From Streptomyces griseorubiginosus (GTDB lineage: Bacteria > Actinomycetota > Actinomycetes > Streptomycetales > Streptomycetaceae), in assembly GCF_001514195.1 (NCBI RefSeq), contig NZ_KQ948735.1, positions 919,413-983,412 on the forward strand: a stretch of 64,000 nt of DNA. The letters are read 5' to 3'. Positions 27,487 through 35,703 of the stretch are shown here, piece after piece. How positions within the stretch are numbered: the first letter of the stretch is position 1; each line of letters opens with the position of its first letter. The notes beneath the pieces are model-generated. The model searched no databases. It saw only the letters and a list, made by a program, of their open reading frames with translations, and was not told the DNA's origin. A program made the position numbers and the translations under genes.

Positions 27487-29120
27487 GCACTACAGAGTCC
27501 ACCGAAGCCCGCTCTCGCGGGAAGGCACCGGCCGGCGAGCGCGTCGCCGACTGGGCCGACGGCCGGCTGGGGATCTACTCCCTGGCCAAGGCCAACATGC
27601 GCAAGATCTTCCCCGACCACTGGTCGTTCATGCTGGGTGAGGTCTGCCTCTACAGCTTCATCATCATCATCCTCACGGGTGTGTATCTGACGCTGTTCTT
27701 CCACCCGTCGATGAACGAGGTGGAGTACCACGGCAGCTACGTCCCGCTCCAGGGACAGATGATGTCCGAGGCGTTCAACTCGACCATGCACATCTCCTTC
27801 GATGTGCGCGGTGGTCTGCTGATCCGGCAGATCCACCACTGGGCGGCGCTGATCTTCCTCGCCGGCATGTTCGTGCACATGATGCGCGTGTTCTTCACGG
27901 GTGCGTTCCGCAAGCCGCGTGAGGTCAACTGGCTGTTCGGCTTCCTGCTGTTCGTCCTCGGCATGTTCACCGGCTTCACCGGTTACTCGCTCCCGGACGA
28001 CCTGCTCTCCGGCACCGGTGTGCGCTTCATGGAGGGCGCGGTCCTGTCCGTGCCGATCGTCGGCACGTACCTGTCGTTCTTCCTGTTCGGCGGAGAGTTC
28101 CCGGGCGGCGACTTCGTGGCCCGCTTCTACTCGATCCACGTCCTGCTGCTGCCGGGCATCATGCTCGGCCTGGTCGTCGGCCACCTGATCCTGGTCTTCT
28201 ACCACAAGCACACGCAGTTCGCGGGCCCCGGCAAGACCAACAACAACGTCGTCGGCATGCCGCTGCTGCCGGTCTACATGGCCAAGGCCGGAGGCTTCTT
28301 CTTCCTGGTCTTCGGTGTCATCGCGGCCATCGCGGCGATCGCCTCGATCAACCCGATCTGGTCCATGGGCCCCTACCGTCCCGACCAGGTGTCCACGGGC
28401 GCCCAGCCGGACTGGTACATGGGCTTCTCCGAGGGCCTGATCCGTGTCATGCCGGGCTGGGAGATCAACTTCTGGGGCCACACGCTCGTCCTGGGCGTGT
28501 TCATCCCGCTGATGATCTTCCCGCTGGTCCTGGTCGCGATCGCGGTCTACCCGTTCATCGAGTCCTGGGTCACCGGCGACAAGCGCGAGCACCACATCCT
28601 GGACCGCCCGCGCAACGCCCCGACGCGGACCGCGTTCGGTGTCGCGTGGATCACCTGGTACTTCGTGCTCCTGGTCGGTGGTGGAAACGACCTCTGGGCC
28701 ACCCACTTCCACCTGTCGATCAACGCCATCACCTGGTTCGTCCGGGTCGCGTTCTTCGTCGCCCCGGTCCTCGCGTTCATCGTCACCAAGCGGATCTGCC
28801 TCGGCCTCCAGCGCCGCGACAAGGACAAGGTGCTGCACGGGCGTGAGTCCGGCATCATCAAGCGCCTGCCGCACGGTGAGTTCATCGAGGTGCACGAGCC
28901 GCTCAGCCAGGAGCAGCTGCACACGCTCACGGCGCACGAGCAGTACAAGCCGGCCGCGATCGGCGCCACGGTCGACGAGAACGGCGTCGAGCGCAAGGTC
29001 GGCCGCTCCGAGAAGCTGCGCGCGAAGCTCAGCGAGGCGTACTACGGCGAGGAAGCGCAGATCGCCAAGCCGACCGTCGAGGAGTACAAGGAGATCACGA
29101 GCGGCCACGGCCACCACTGA
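27483..29120 (+). CDS. qcrB: Cytochrome b subunit of the bcc complex
   Basis: A 545-residue cytochrome b with the first-half heme histidines in RQIHHWAALIFLAGMFVH and the second pair in YSIHVLLLPG and GLVVGHLILVFYHKH, and a PDWY motif (QPDWYMGFSEG) in place of PEWY at the quinol site. The C-terminal ~120 residues are cytoplasmic, polar and typical of actinobacteria. It is the last gene of ctaE-qcrCAB, followed after 36 bases by a perfect terminator. The start overlaps qcrA. Confidence 0.97.
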   Translation: MSTTESTEARSRGKAPAGERVADWADGRLGIYSLAKANMRKIFPDHWSFMLGEVCLYSFIIIILTGVYLTLFFHPSMNEVEYHGSYVPLQGQMMSEAFNSTMHISFDVRGGLLIRQIHHWAALIFLAGMFVHMMRVFFTGAFRKPREVNWLFGFLLFVLGMFTGFTGYSLPDDLLSGTGVRFMEGAVLSVPIVGTYLSFFLFGGEFPGGDFVARFYSIHVLLLPGIMLGLVVGHLILVFYHKHTQFAGPGKTNNNVVGMPLLPVYMAKAGGFFFLVFGVIAAIAAIASINPIWSMGPYRPDQVSTGAQPDWYMGFSEGLIRVMPGWEINFWGHTLVLGVFIPLMIFPLVLVAIAVYPFIESWVTGDKREHHILDRPRNAPTRTAFGVAWITWYFVLLVGGGNDLWATHFHLSINAITWFVRVAFFVAPVLAFIVTKRICLGLQRRDKDKVLHGRESGIIKRLPHGEFIEVHEPLSQEQLHTLTAHEQYKPAAIGATVDENGVERKVGRSEKLRAKLSEAYYGEEAQIAKPTVEEYKEITSGHGHH

Positions 29121-29156
29121 TCACTGCTTGTCGCTGCGCTCGCCACGGCGCGGTAG

Positions 29157-29189
29157 AAGGGCCCCGTCCGAACACCGGACGGGGCCCTT
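29157..29189 (+). terminator. Terminator of ctaE-qcrCAB
   Basis: A perfect 14-bp stem (29157–29170 with 29176–29189), a five-base loop AACAC and a following T-rich end (CTTTGCC) mark the end of the respiratory operon. Confidence 0.92.
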
Positions 29190-29250
29190 TGCCGTGCCCC
29201 GGGCTGGATAGGGTGGCAGCACACTTTTCTACGACATCTGGAGCGGCCCC

Positions 29251-30315
29251 ATGAGCGCTGTGACCCCCGCTGGAGGCGACACCGCGGCGGGCCGTTCCTG
29301 GCCCGAGGTGCTGAACGCCCTGCTGTACGGCCGTGACCAGAGCGCCGACGCGACGGCGTGGGCGATGGACCGGATCATGCAGGGCGAGGCGACCGACGCG
29401 CAGATCGCCGGTTTCGTGGTCGCCCTCAGGGCCAAGGGCGAGACGGTCGAGGAGATCAACGGGCTGGTGCGGACGATGTACGCGCACGCCAACGTGATCG
29501 AGGTGCCCGGGCGGACGGTGGACATCGTCGGCACCGGCGGCGACGGCGCCAAGACCGTCAACATCTCCACGATGTCGGCGATCGTCGTGGCCGGCACGGG
29601 TGCCACGGTCGTCAAGCACGGCAACCGGGCCGCCTCCTCCGCGTCCGGCGCCTCGGACGTCCTGGAGAAGCTCGGCGTCAACCTGGAGCTGACCCCGCAG
29701 CGGGTGGCCGAGGTGGCGGGCGAGGCCGGGATCACCTTCTGCTTCGCGATCAAGTTCCATCCGGCGCTGCGGCACGCGGGCGCCGCCCGCGGTCAGTTGG
29801 GCATCCGCACGGTGTTCAACATCCTCGGCCCCCTGACCAACCCCGCGCGGGTGCGGTCCCAGGCGGTCGGGGTCGCCGATCCGCGCATGGCACCCGTCGT
29901 CGCGGGCGTCTTCGCCGAGCGCGGCAACTCCTCCCTGGTCTTCCGCGGTGACGACGGCCTCGACGAGCTGACGACCACCTCGACCTCGCACGTCTGGGTC
30001 GTCCGGGACGGCAAGGTGACCGAGGAGAGCTTCGACCCCCGGGACGTCGGCATCGACCTGGTCCCGGTGGAGGCCCTGCGCGGCGGTGACCCGGCGTACA
30101 ACGCGGAGGTCGCCAGGAAGCTCCTGGACGGCGAGAGGGGCCCGGTCCGCGACGCCGTACTCCTGAACTCGGCGGCCGCGCTGGTGGCCCTGGATCCGGG
30201 CACCGGGACCCTTGCCGAGCAGCTGCGGGCCGGGATGGACAAGGCCGCGGAGTCGATCGACTCCGGGGCGGCCAAGCGGACCCTGGAGCGCTGGGTGGCC
30301 GCGAGCAACGCCTAG
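29251..30315 (+). CDS. trpD: Anthranilate phosphoribosyltransferase
   Basis: TrpD joins anthranilate and PRPP in tryptophan synthesis. The 354-residue protein has [17 protein letters not shown] (PRPP-binding glycine loop), [25 protein letters not shown] and [14 protein letters not shown], all diagnostic. ATG at 29251 follows TGGAGCGG. It is a single gene here, apart from the other trp genes, with its own terminator, next to the qcr operon as in mycobacteria. Some genomes carry a second trpD copy for secondary metabolism; this one looks like the housekeeping form. Confidence 0.95.
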   Translation: MSAVTPAGGDTAAGRSWPEVLNALLYGRDQSADATAWAMDRIMQGEATDAQIAGFVVALRAKGETVEEINGLVRTMYAHANVIEVPGRTVDIVGTGGDGAKTVNISTMSAIVVAGTGATVVKHGNRAASSASGASDVLEKLGVNLELTPQRVAEVAGEAGITFCFAIKFHPALRHAGAARGQLGIRTVFNILGPLTNPARVRSQAVGVADPRMAPVVAGVFAERGNSSLVFRGDDGLDELTTTSTSHVWVVRDGKVTEESFDPRDVGIDLVPVEALRGGDPAYNAEVARKLLDGERGPVRDAVLLNSAAALVALDPGTGTLAEQLRAGMDKAAESIDSGAAKRTLERWVAASNA

Positions 30316-30328
30316 CGGCAGGCGGGGT

Positions 30329-30364
30329 GTCGTCCCGCGATCCGGACACGGGTTGCGGGACGAC
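30329..30364 (+). terminator. trpD terminator
   Basis: Perfect 10-bp arms GTCGTCCCGC and GCGGGACGAC (30329–30338, 30355–30364) with a 16-base loop lie just after trpD and before the SAM-IV aptamer. Confidence 0.7.
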
Positions 30365-30391
30365 GATCACCTCACGTAAGTTTTTCGACCA

Positions 30392-30496
30392 GGTCATGAG
30401 TGACAGTCATGAGGCCCCGGCCGACTGTCCGGCAACCCTCCGTCCGTGGCGGGGTGCCCCGGGTGAAGACCAGGCCGCAGGCAGCGAGGTCTGCGG
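30392..30496 (+). promoter_or_regulatory. SAM-IV riboswitch aptamer
   Basis: The stretch matches the SAM-IV consensus of actinomycetes: GGTCATGAGTG at the 5' side, CAG…CTG pairing, CCCCGG, then CGGCAACCCTCC, a GGGGTGCCCCGGGTGA segment that can form the pseudoknot, and GACC at 30468–30471 closing the first helix with GGTC at 30392–30395. CCGCAG/CTGCGG (30475–30496) is the downstream helix. It should sense S-adenosylmethionine and control the SufS-like gene at 30631. The rest of the 315-base space holds the trpD terminator, a hairpin and a short ORF. Confidence 0.87.
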
Positions 30497-30503
30497 CAAG
30501 CGC

Positions 30504-30527
30504 GGATCCCTCACGAACCAGGGATCC
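30504..30527 (+). promoter_or_regulatory. Hairpin after the SAM-IV aptamer
   Basis: GGATCCCT and AGGGATCC form a perfect 8-bp stem with an eight-base loop directly after the aptamer and 15 bases before GAGGAG of the short ORF. It may belong to the expression platform. It lacks a T tract, so translation control is as likely as termination. Confidence 0.55.
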
Positions 30528-30548
30528 TGGTCGTTCGAGGAGTCTTCC

Positions 30549-30569
30549 GTGAGCAAGCGAATGCGATAG
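30549..30569 (+). CDS. Six-codon leader ORF (MSKRMR) after the SAM-IV riboswitch
   Basis: GTG AGC AAG CGA ATG CGA TAG, preceded by GAGGAG with a six-base gap, the best ribosome site in the region, 61 bases before the SufS-like start. A six-residue product is unlikely to act as a protein. It could be the direct target of the riboswitch, with translation of this ORF affecting the downstream gene. This is inference from sequence only. Confidence 0.5.
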   Translation: MSKRMR

Positions 30570-30630
30570 GGCGCCGAGCCCCCACCTCCGCACACCCATC
30601 TCACCTTTCTCTTTTGCCCGGGAGTTCCCC

Positions 30631-31992
30631 ATGTCCGTCTCCACCGCTGCCTCCGCCCAGACCATTTGTGCCCAGCTGCCCGTTCTGGGCAGGGATGTCA
30701 CCGTCCCGCTCGTGACCGGCGGCGAGGTCACCTACGCGGCGCTCGACTACGCGGCCAGCGCCCCCGCCCTCCAGCGCGTCTGGGACGACGTGGCGGCCTA
30801 CGCGCCCTACTACGGCAGCGTGCACCGCGGGGCCGGCTACCTCTCCCAGCTGTCGACCGACCTGTTCGAGAACGCCCGCCGGACCGTCACCGAGTTCCTC
30901 GACTGCCGCGAGGACGACCAGCTGATCTTCACCCGGTCGACCACCGACTCGCTCAACCTGCTCGCCGCCGCGCTCCCGGCCGACTGCCAGGTCTTCGTCT
31001 TCGAGACCGAGCACCACGCCAGCCTGCTGCCCTGGAAGGACGCCCGGGTCAGCTACCTCGACGCCCCCCGCACCCCGCGGCAGGCCGTCGAGACCCTGGA
31101 GAAGGCCCTCGCCGCCCGCGACCCGCAGGGCCCGGCCCTGGTCTGCGTCACCGGCGCCTCCAACGTCACCGGCGAACTGTGGCCGGTCCGCGAGCTGGCC
31201 GCCGCCGCCCACGCCCACGGCGCCCGGATCGTCCTGGACGCCGCCCAGCTCGCCCCGCACCACCCGGTGAGCGTCCGTGACCTGGACGTCGACTGGGTCG
31301 CCTTCTCCGGCCACAAGCTCTACGCCCCGTTCGGCTCCGGCGTCCTGGCCGGCCGTGCCGACTGGCTCAAGGCGGCCGACCCCTACCTCGCCGGCGGTGG
31401 CGCCAGCCGCAAGGTCACCCGGCGCGAGGACGGGGGAGTGGACGTGGAGTGGCACGACACCGCCGCCCGCCACGAGGCCGGCTCCCCGAACGTCATCGGC
31501 GCCTACTCCATCGCCTCGGCCTGCAAGGCCCTCACCGAGGCCGGCTTCGACACCCTGGTCGCCCGTGAGCAGCACCTGATCGCCAAGGTCCGCGCGGGGC
31601 TGGCGGAGGTCCCCGAGGTCCGCGTCCTCTCCCTGTTCGGCGACGACGCCCCCCGCGTCGGCGTGATCTCCTTCGTCGTCGAGGGCTGGAACAGCTCCCA
31701 CTTCGCCGCCGCGCTCTCCGCCGAGTACGGCATCGGCGTCCGCGACGGCCTCTTCTGCGCCCACCCCCTCGTCCGCACCCTCCTCGGCAGCGACCCGCAG
31801 ACCCAGGGCGAGTGCGGGGCCCCCGAGGCGGCGCCCGGTGAGAAGTCCCTGAACGCGATCCGGGTGAGCTTCGGCGCGGGCACCCCGGACGAGCACGTGG
31901 AGCGTTTCGTGAAGGCCGTGAAGGAGCTGGTCGCCGACGGTGCGAAGTGGTCGTACCGCACCGAGGACGGGCGCTGCGTCCCGGCCGTCTGA
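30631..31992 (+). CDS. SufS-like PLP-dependent enzyme under a SAM-IV riboswitch
   Basis: A 453-residue class V aminotransferase-fold enzyme: FTRSTTDSLNLLAAAL, ETEHHASLLPW, DAAQLAPHHPV, the PLP lysine near 228 in FSGHKLYAPFGSG and a Cys near 376 in VRDGLFCAHPLV, comparable to the SufS-type RTGxHCAxP loop. That favours a cysteine desulfurase or related C–S lyase over an aminotransferase. The SAM-IV element upstream ties it to methionine/cysteine or SAM economy. ATG at 30631 with GGGAG upstream. It is a single-gene unit; no suf genes are nearby. Confidence 0.85.
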   Translation: MSVSTAASAQTICAQLPVLGRDVTVPLVTGGEVTYAALDYAASAPALQRVWDDVAAYAPYYGSVHRGAGYLSQLSTDLFENARRTVTEFLDCREDDQLIFTRSTTDSLNLLAAALPADCQVFVFETEHHASLLPWKDARVSYLDAPRTPRQAVETLEKALAARDPQGPALVCVTGASNVTGELWPVRELAAAAHAHGARIVLDAAQLAPHHPVSVRDLDVDWVAFSGHKLYAPFGSGVLAGRADWLKAADPYLAGGGASRKVTRREDGGVDVEWHDTAARHEAGSPNVIGAYSIASACKALTEAGFDTLVAREQHLIAKVRAGLAEVPEVRVLSLFGDDAPRVGVISFVVEGWNSSHFAAALSAEYGIGVRDGLFCAHPLVRTLLGSDPQTQGECGAPEAAPGEKSLNAIRVSFGAGTPDEHVERFVKAVKELVADGAKWSYRTEDGRCVPAV

Positions 31993-32058
31993 CCGACTGA
32001 CCCTTACCTACGGCGTATACGCTCGCCCGAGAGCCGTACGAGGCAGGGGGAGCACGGG

Positions 32059-34200
32059 GTGCAGGAGCTGCGGGAGACCGATCCGCGGACCATCGGACCG
32101 TACGGGGTCCTGGGCAGACTCGGGTCGGGCGGCATGGGCGAGGTGTACCTCGCCGAGGCGCGGGGCGGGCTCAGGCTCGCGGTGAAGGTCGTCCGCGCCG
32201 AGCACGCCGAGGACCGCACCTTCCGCGCCCGGTTCCGGCACGAGGTGCGGGCGGCGCAGACCGTCGGCGGAGCCGGCACCTACACCGCGCGGGTCGTGGA
32301 CGCCGACACCGAGGCCGCGCGGCCGTGGATGGCCAGCGAGTTCGTGGCGGGCCCGAACCTGCGGGACGCGGTGCTCGACCGGGGGCCGCTGGGCGCGGAC
32401 GCGGTACGGCTGCTGGCGGGGGCGCTCGCCGAGGCGCTCGCCGCGATCCACGCCAAGGGCCTGGTGCACCGGGACCTCAAGCCCTCCAACATCCTGCTCG
32501 CGCCGGACGGGCCCCGGGTCATCGACTTCGGGATCGTCCGGGCGCTGGAAGGGACCGCGCTGACCCGGACCGGGGTGGTCGTCGGGTCGGTCGGCTACCT
32601 CTCGCCCGAGCAGATCCGCAACGGCGCCCAGGTGGTCCCGGCCAGCGACGTCTTCTCCCTGGGCGCGGTCCTCGCCTACGCCTCGGGCGGGAAGGAACCG
32701 TTCGGCGAGGGGCAGGACTCGGTCGTCCTGCTGCGGATCCTGACCGGGGACGTCGACCTGTCCGCCGTACCGGAGGAACAACTGCCGCTGGTGGAGGCCT
32801 GTCTGCGGGACGATCCCGCGGCGCGGCCCACCCCCGCCGAACTGGTCGCCGCCGTGGGGCACACCGCCGGCTCGCTGCGGGAGGGTCTGCGCGAGGGGTG
32901 GTTCTCCGGAGGGCCGCCCACCGTGGCCCTCGGCGCCGACGAGCGCTGGGTGCCGGAGGACGGGGCGCGGGAGCGGCTCAGCGGGGTGGAGTACATGGCC
33001 CCCATGACGACGGTCACCGACGTACCCGAGGCCACCGGCCCCGCCCCGGCGAAGCCCTCGCGGCGGCGGATCCTGGCGGCCTGGGCCGGCGGCGCGGGAG
33101 CGGTCGGCGCCGGGGGCCTGGGCTGGTGGCTGCTGCGGGGCTCCTCGCACTCCGCCGCCTCCACGGGCGCGGGACGGTCCGTGCAGGGCGGGCCGGTCGC
33201 GGCCCAGGTGGGATGGACGTACGCCGTGCAGGGGCTCGGCGGGCGGCGCGGCCCCTGTGCCGCCGTCTCGCCCGACGGCACCCGGGTCTACGTCGGCGGC
33301 GCGGACGGCGCGATGCACGCCCTGGACCTGAGCGGCCGGCCGGTGTGGCGGACCGCGCTGGGCGGCGAGGCCATGTCCCCGCTCGCCACCGCGGACGGCG
33401 TGTACTGCCTGCTGGAGAACGACCGGGAAGGGGCCTCCGCACTGTGCGCGCTCGGCCCGCGCGGCAAGGTCCGGTGGAAGAAGGCGTTCGCCGCGAACAG
33501 CCAGTTCCCGGTCGCCTCCGGACGACTGGTCCTGGTCTCCTACGGCGACGGCTCGGACGCGGGCGGGGTGCGCGCCTACGCCCCGGACGGCAGTGTGCGC
33601 TGGTCCACGCCCACGGGTGCGGCGCCCACCAGCGAGCCCCTGGTGGCGGACGGGGTGGTGTACGTCGGCACCTTCGGGGACGAGGTGCAGGCCCTGGACG
33701 CGAAGACCGGCAGGCGGCTCTGGGCCACGAAGGCCGGCGCCGACACCGGGCGGCCCACGCTGGTCGGCGGCACGCTCATGGTCGGCTCCGGCGGCGAGCA
33801 GATGCTGCACGGCCTCAGCCGCGCGGGCCGGCTCCTGTGGAACTCGGCCAACGACAAGGTGTACGGCAGCCGCTACTTCACCTGCGTGCCCTTCGCGGGG
33901 CTCGGCATCGCCGCGTCCGACTTCGAACTCGTCGCCCTCGACCCCGCCGACGGATCGACGGCGTGGTCCTTCCAGTTCACCGACGACGGGAGCCAGTACA
34001 GCGACCCGGTGGTCCACGGCGACACCGTCTACGTACGGCGGGGTTCGACGCTCTACGGTCTCGACCGCAAGGGCCGGCGGGTCTGGCGGAAGCGGGTCGA
34101 GGGCGGTGCGTCGGTCGGCACCCAGTCACCGGTCGTCCGGGACGGCCGGGTCTACGTCGCGACCGCGGACGGCATCACGGCGCTCGCGCTGGACTCCTAG
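32059..34200 (+). CDS. Ser/Thr protein kinase with PQQ-like beta-propeller
   Basis: A 713-residue kinase built like the protein at 10489. The kinase domain (~12–275) has LGSGGMGEVYLAE, VKVVRAEHAEDRTFRARF, HRDLKPSNILL, DFG and LSPEQ. A linker with a weak Ala/Gly-rich hydrophobic segment near 337–357 precedes a propeller of PQQ-like blades (LSGRPVWRTAL, RGKVRWKKAF, DGSVRWSTP, TGRRLWATKA, DGSTAWSFQF, KGRRVWRKRV). GTG at 32059 follows GGGGGAG at eight bases. The hydrophobic segment is marginal, so membrane anchoring is less sure than for its paralogue. Substrates are unknown. Confidence 0.88.
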   Translation: MQELRETDPRTIGPYGVLGRLGSGGMGEVYLAEARGGLRLAVKVVRAEHAEDRTFRARFRHEVRAAQTVGGAGTYTARVVDADTEAARPWMASEFVAGPNLRDAVLDRGPLGADAVRLLAGALAEALAAIHAKGLVHRDLKPSNILLAPDGPRVIDFGIVRALEGTALTRTGVVVGSVGYLSPEQIRNGAQVVPASDVFSLGAVLAYASGGKEPFGEGQDSVVLLRILTGDVDLSAVPEEQLPLVEACLRDDPAARPTPAELVAAVGHTAGSLREGLREGWFSGGPPTVALGADERWVPEDGARERLSGVEYMAPMTTVTDVPEATGPAPAKPSRRRILAAWAGGAGAVGAGGLGWWLLRGSSHSAASTGAGRSVQGGPVAAQVGWTYAVQGLGGRRGPCAAVSPDGTRVYVGGADGAMHALDLSGRPVWRTALGGEAMSPLATADGVYCLLENDREGASALCALGPRGKVRWKKAFAANSQFPVASGRLVLVSYGDGSDAGGVRAYAPDGSVRWSTPTGAAPTSEPLVADGVVYVGTFGDEVQALDAKTGRRLWATKAGADTGRPTLVGGTLMVGSGGEQMLHGLSRAGRLLWNSANDKVYGSRYFTCVPFAGLGIAASDFELVALDPADGSTAWSFQFTDDGSQYSDPVVHGDTVYVRRGSTLYGLDRKGRRVWRKRVEGGASVGTQSPVVRDGRVYVATADGITALALDS

Positions 34201-34209
34201 CCGCGGGGG

Positions 34210-34260
34210 CCGGTCAGCCGTCGAGGCCGGTCAGCCGTCGACGCCGGTCAGCTGTCGAGG
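34210..34260. repeat. 17-bp × 3 tandem repeat across a stop codon
   Basis: CCGGTCAGCCGTCGAGG and two near copies occupy 34210–34226, 34227–34243 and 34244–34260, between the kinase gene and the convergent RAM protein gene. The third unit contains the RAM gene's TGA (34248–34250), and each unit repeats that stop on the minus strand. Confidence 0.9.
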
Positions 34261-34529
34261 CCGATCGCGAAGGCGGCCTCCAGGTCGTGCTGGGAGTACG
34301 TGCGGAAGGCCACGTGGGTGTCGGTGGCCTCCACGCCGGGGATCTTGCTGATGCTGCCGGGGATGACCTCGGCGAGGTCCTCGTGCTGCTTCACCCGGAC
34401 CATGGCGATCAGGTCGTACGTGCCCGTCACGGAGAAGACCTCGCTCACGGACTCCAGCGCGGCGATCCGCTCCGCGATCTCGGGGATCCGGTCCACGCTG
34501 GTCTTGATGAGGACGATCGCGGTGATCAC
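34248..34529 (-). CDS. Stand-alone Lrp/AsnC ligand-binding (RAM) domain protein
   Basis: A 93-residue protein equivalent to the C-terminal half of Lrp/AsnC regulators: MITAIVLIKTSVDRIPEIAE, VSEVFSVTGTYDLIAMVRVK and the IPGVEATDTHVAFRTYSQHD end. It lacks the DNA-binding HTH. Such proteins can bind amino acids and oligomerise, perhaps with full-length Lrp proteins. GTG at 34529 overlaps the rhomboid stop (GTGA), so it is coupled to that gene. The C-terminus ends within a 17-bp tandem repeat. Confidence 0.85.
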   Translation of the reverse strand: MITAIVLIKTSVDRIPEIAERIAALESVSEVFSVTGTYDLIAMVRVKQHEDLAEVIPGSISKIPGVEATDTHVAFRTYSQHDLEAAFAIGLDS

Positions 34530-35266
34530 GGCTGGTTCTCTCCCTCGGGGGCCGGAGCTGGGGCGACCTTCACTCTAGTGGTACGGCCGAAGCGCACCCA
34601 GGCGAAGGCCAGGCCCAGGCCGAAGCCCACCACGTGGGCGAGATAGGCCACCCCCGGTCCCTCGTTCGCCCGGCCCGCCGCCAGCCATTGCAGCGTGGCC
34701 CAGAACGGCAGGACCACCCAGGCCGGGAAGCGCAGCGGGAGGAAGAAGAGGAACGGCAGGAGACTGGTCACCCGGGCTCGGGGGAACAGGAAGAGGAACG
34801 CCCCGAGGACCGCGGAGATCGCCCCGGACGCGCCCACCAGGGACTGCTCCGAGCCGGCGTTGGCGGCCGCGTAGCCCAGCAGGGCGAGGTAGCCGCAGCC
34901 GAGGTAGAAGAGGAGGAACTGCACCCGGCCCATCCGCTCCTCGGTCATCACGCCGAAGACGTAGAGGAAGAGCATGTTGCCCAGCAGGTGCACCCAGCTG
35001 CCGTGGATGAACAGCGCGGTGGCGGGGGACAGGGCGGCGCCGGCGGAGCCCTCGAAGAGCTCGGCGGGGACCACGCCCCAGCGGTGGAAGTACGCCCGCT
35101 GGGCGGCCAGGAGCGCGTCACCGTGGCCGTAGGCCGGATTGAGGCCGGACGCGGGCCCGACCAGGAAGACCAGGAAGCACAGGGCGATCAGGCCGTAGGT
35201 GACCGGTGCCGACCCCCGAAGCGACGTGCTTGCTGCACCGACCGTCACCCTCCAGTTGCGGATCAT
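34526..35266 (-). CDS. Rhomboid family intramembrane serine protease
   Basis: A 246-residue protein with six to seven hydrophobic helices. It has the rhomboid motifs FIHGSWVHLLGNMLFLYVFG (helix 2, His and Asn), SLVGASGAISAVLG with the catalytic Ser (near 145) and LAHVVGFGLGLAFAW with the catalytic His (near 208). It should cleave membrane proteins within the bilayer; the substrate is unknown. ATG at 35266 (MIRNWRV) is chosen, without a clear ribosome site; the long extension in frame upstream is not protein-like. It is the first gene of a two-gene unit with the RAM protein. Confidence 0.92.
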   Translation of the reverse strand: MIRNWRVTVGAASTSLRGSAPVTYGLIALCFLVFLVGPASGLNPAYGHGDALLAAQRAYFHRWGVVPAELFEGSAGAALSPATALFIHGSWVHLLGNMLFLYVFGVMTEERMGRVQFLLFYLGCGYLALLGYAAANAGSEQSLVGASGAISAVLGAFLFLFPRARVTSLLPFLFFLPLRFPAWVVLPFWATLQWLAAGRANEGPGVAYLAHVVGFGLGLAFAWVRFGRTTRVKVAPAPAPEGENQP

Positions 35267-35429
35267 GAACACAGAGCATGACGTAACGGGACGCAAGCCG
35301 ACAGACCGCCTCGCCGCCGTGGACGCCCGAGCGGCGAGTACCCGCCAGGCCGTAGGGTTACGTGCCACACCCCGGGAGCCCGGAGTGTCGCGGACAATAG
35401 AAGGCCTAGAAGGAAAGAGCACAGCCACG

Positions 35430-35669
35430 ATGACGGTTCCCCTCCCGACCGCCTCGACGCGGTGGCGCTGCACCCTCTGCGGCAACCTCACGCGCTTCGA
35501 CGTGACCCGCTCGTCGAAGGTCGTCGAGTACGTCCACCTCGACCTGGCCGGAGAGCCGAAGGTCGAGGAGCGCGAGGTGGTCAGTGAGACCATCGAGTCG
35601 GTGCGGTGCCGCTGGTGCAACGCCGTGGACCAGGTGGAACTCGTCGACAGGCCGGGCGCCGACTCCTGA
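35430..35669 (+). CDS. Small zinc-ribbon-like protein, 79 aa
   Basis: A 79-residue protein with two CxxC pairs, CTLC near residue 14 and CRWC near 64, spaced as in a treble-clef or zinc ribbon, and a beta-rich middle (KVVEYVHLDLAGEPKVEERE). ATG at 35430 with AAGGAAAG upstream. It precedes the NYN-domain gene by 34 bases and is probably co-transcribed with it. A nucleic-acid-related role is plausible from the ribbon and its neighbour, but not proven. Confidence 0.8.
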   Translation: MTVPLPTASTRWRCTLCGNLTRFDVTRSSKVVEYVHLDLAGEPKVEEREVVSETIESVRCRWCNAVDQVELVDRPGADS

Positions 35670-35703
35670 GCGGAGCGGCCCCGCAGGTATTGGGGTGTGA
35701 CGG

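Noticed and set aside
27423..29117. Long open frame antisense to qcrB (564 codons)
   Set aside because: Same cause as for ctaD; no start signal, no domain, and a fully supported gene on the other strand.
32008..34017. Long open frame antisense to the second kinase gene
   Set aside because: Gly/Pro/Arg-rich shadow of a complete kinase–propeller gene.
35280..35363. ACGTAAC and GTTACGT as a paired site before the zinc-ribbon gene
   Set aside because: The arms are 70 bases apart and short; this could be chance.
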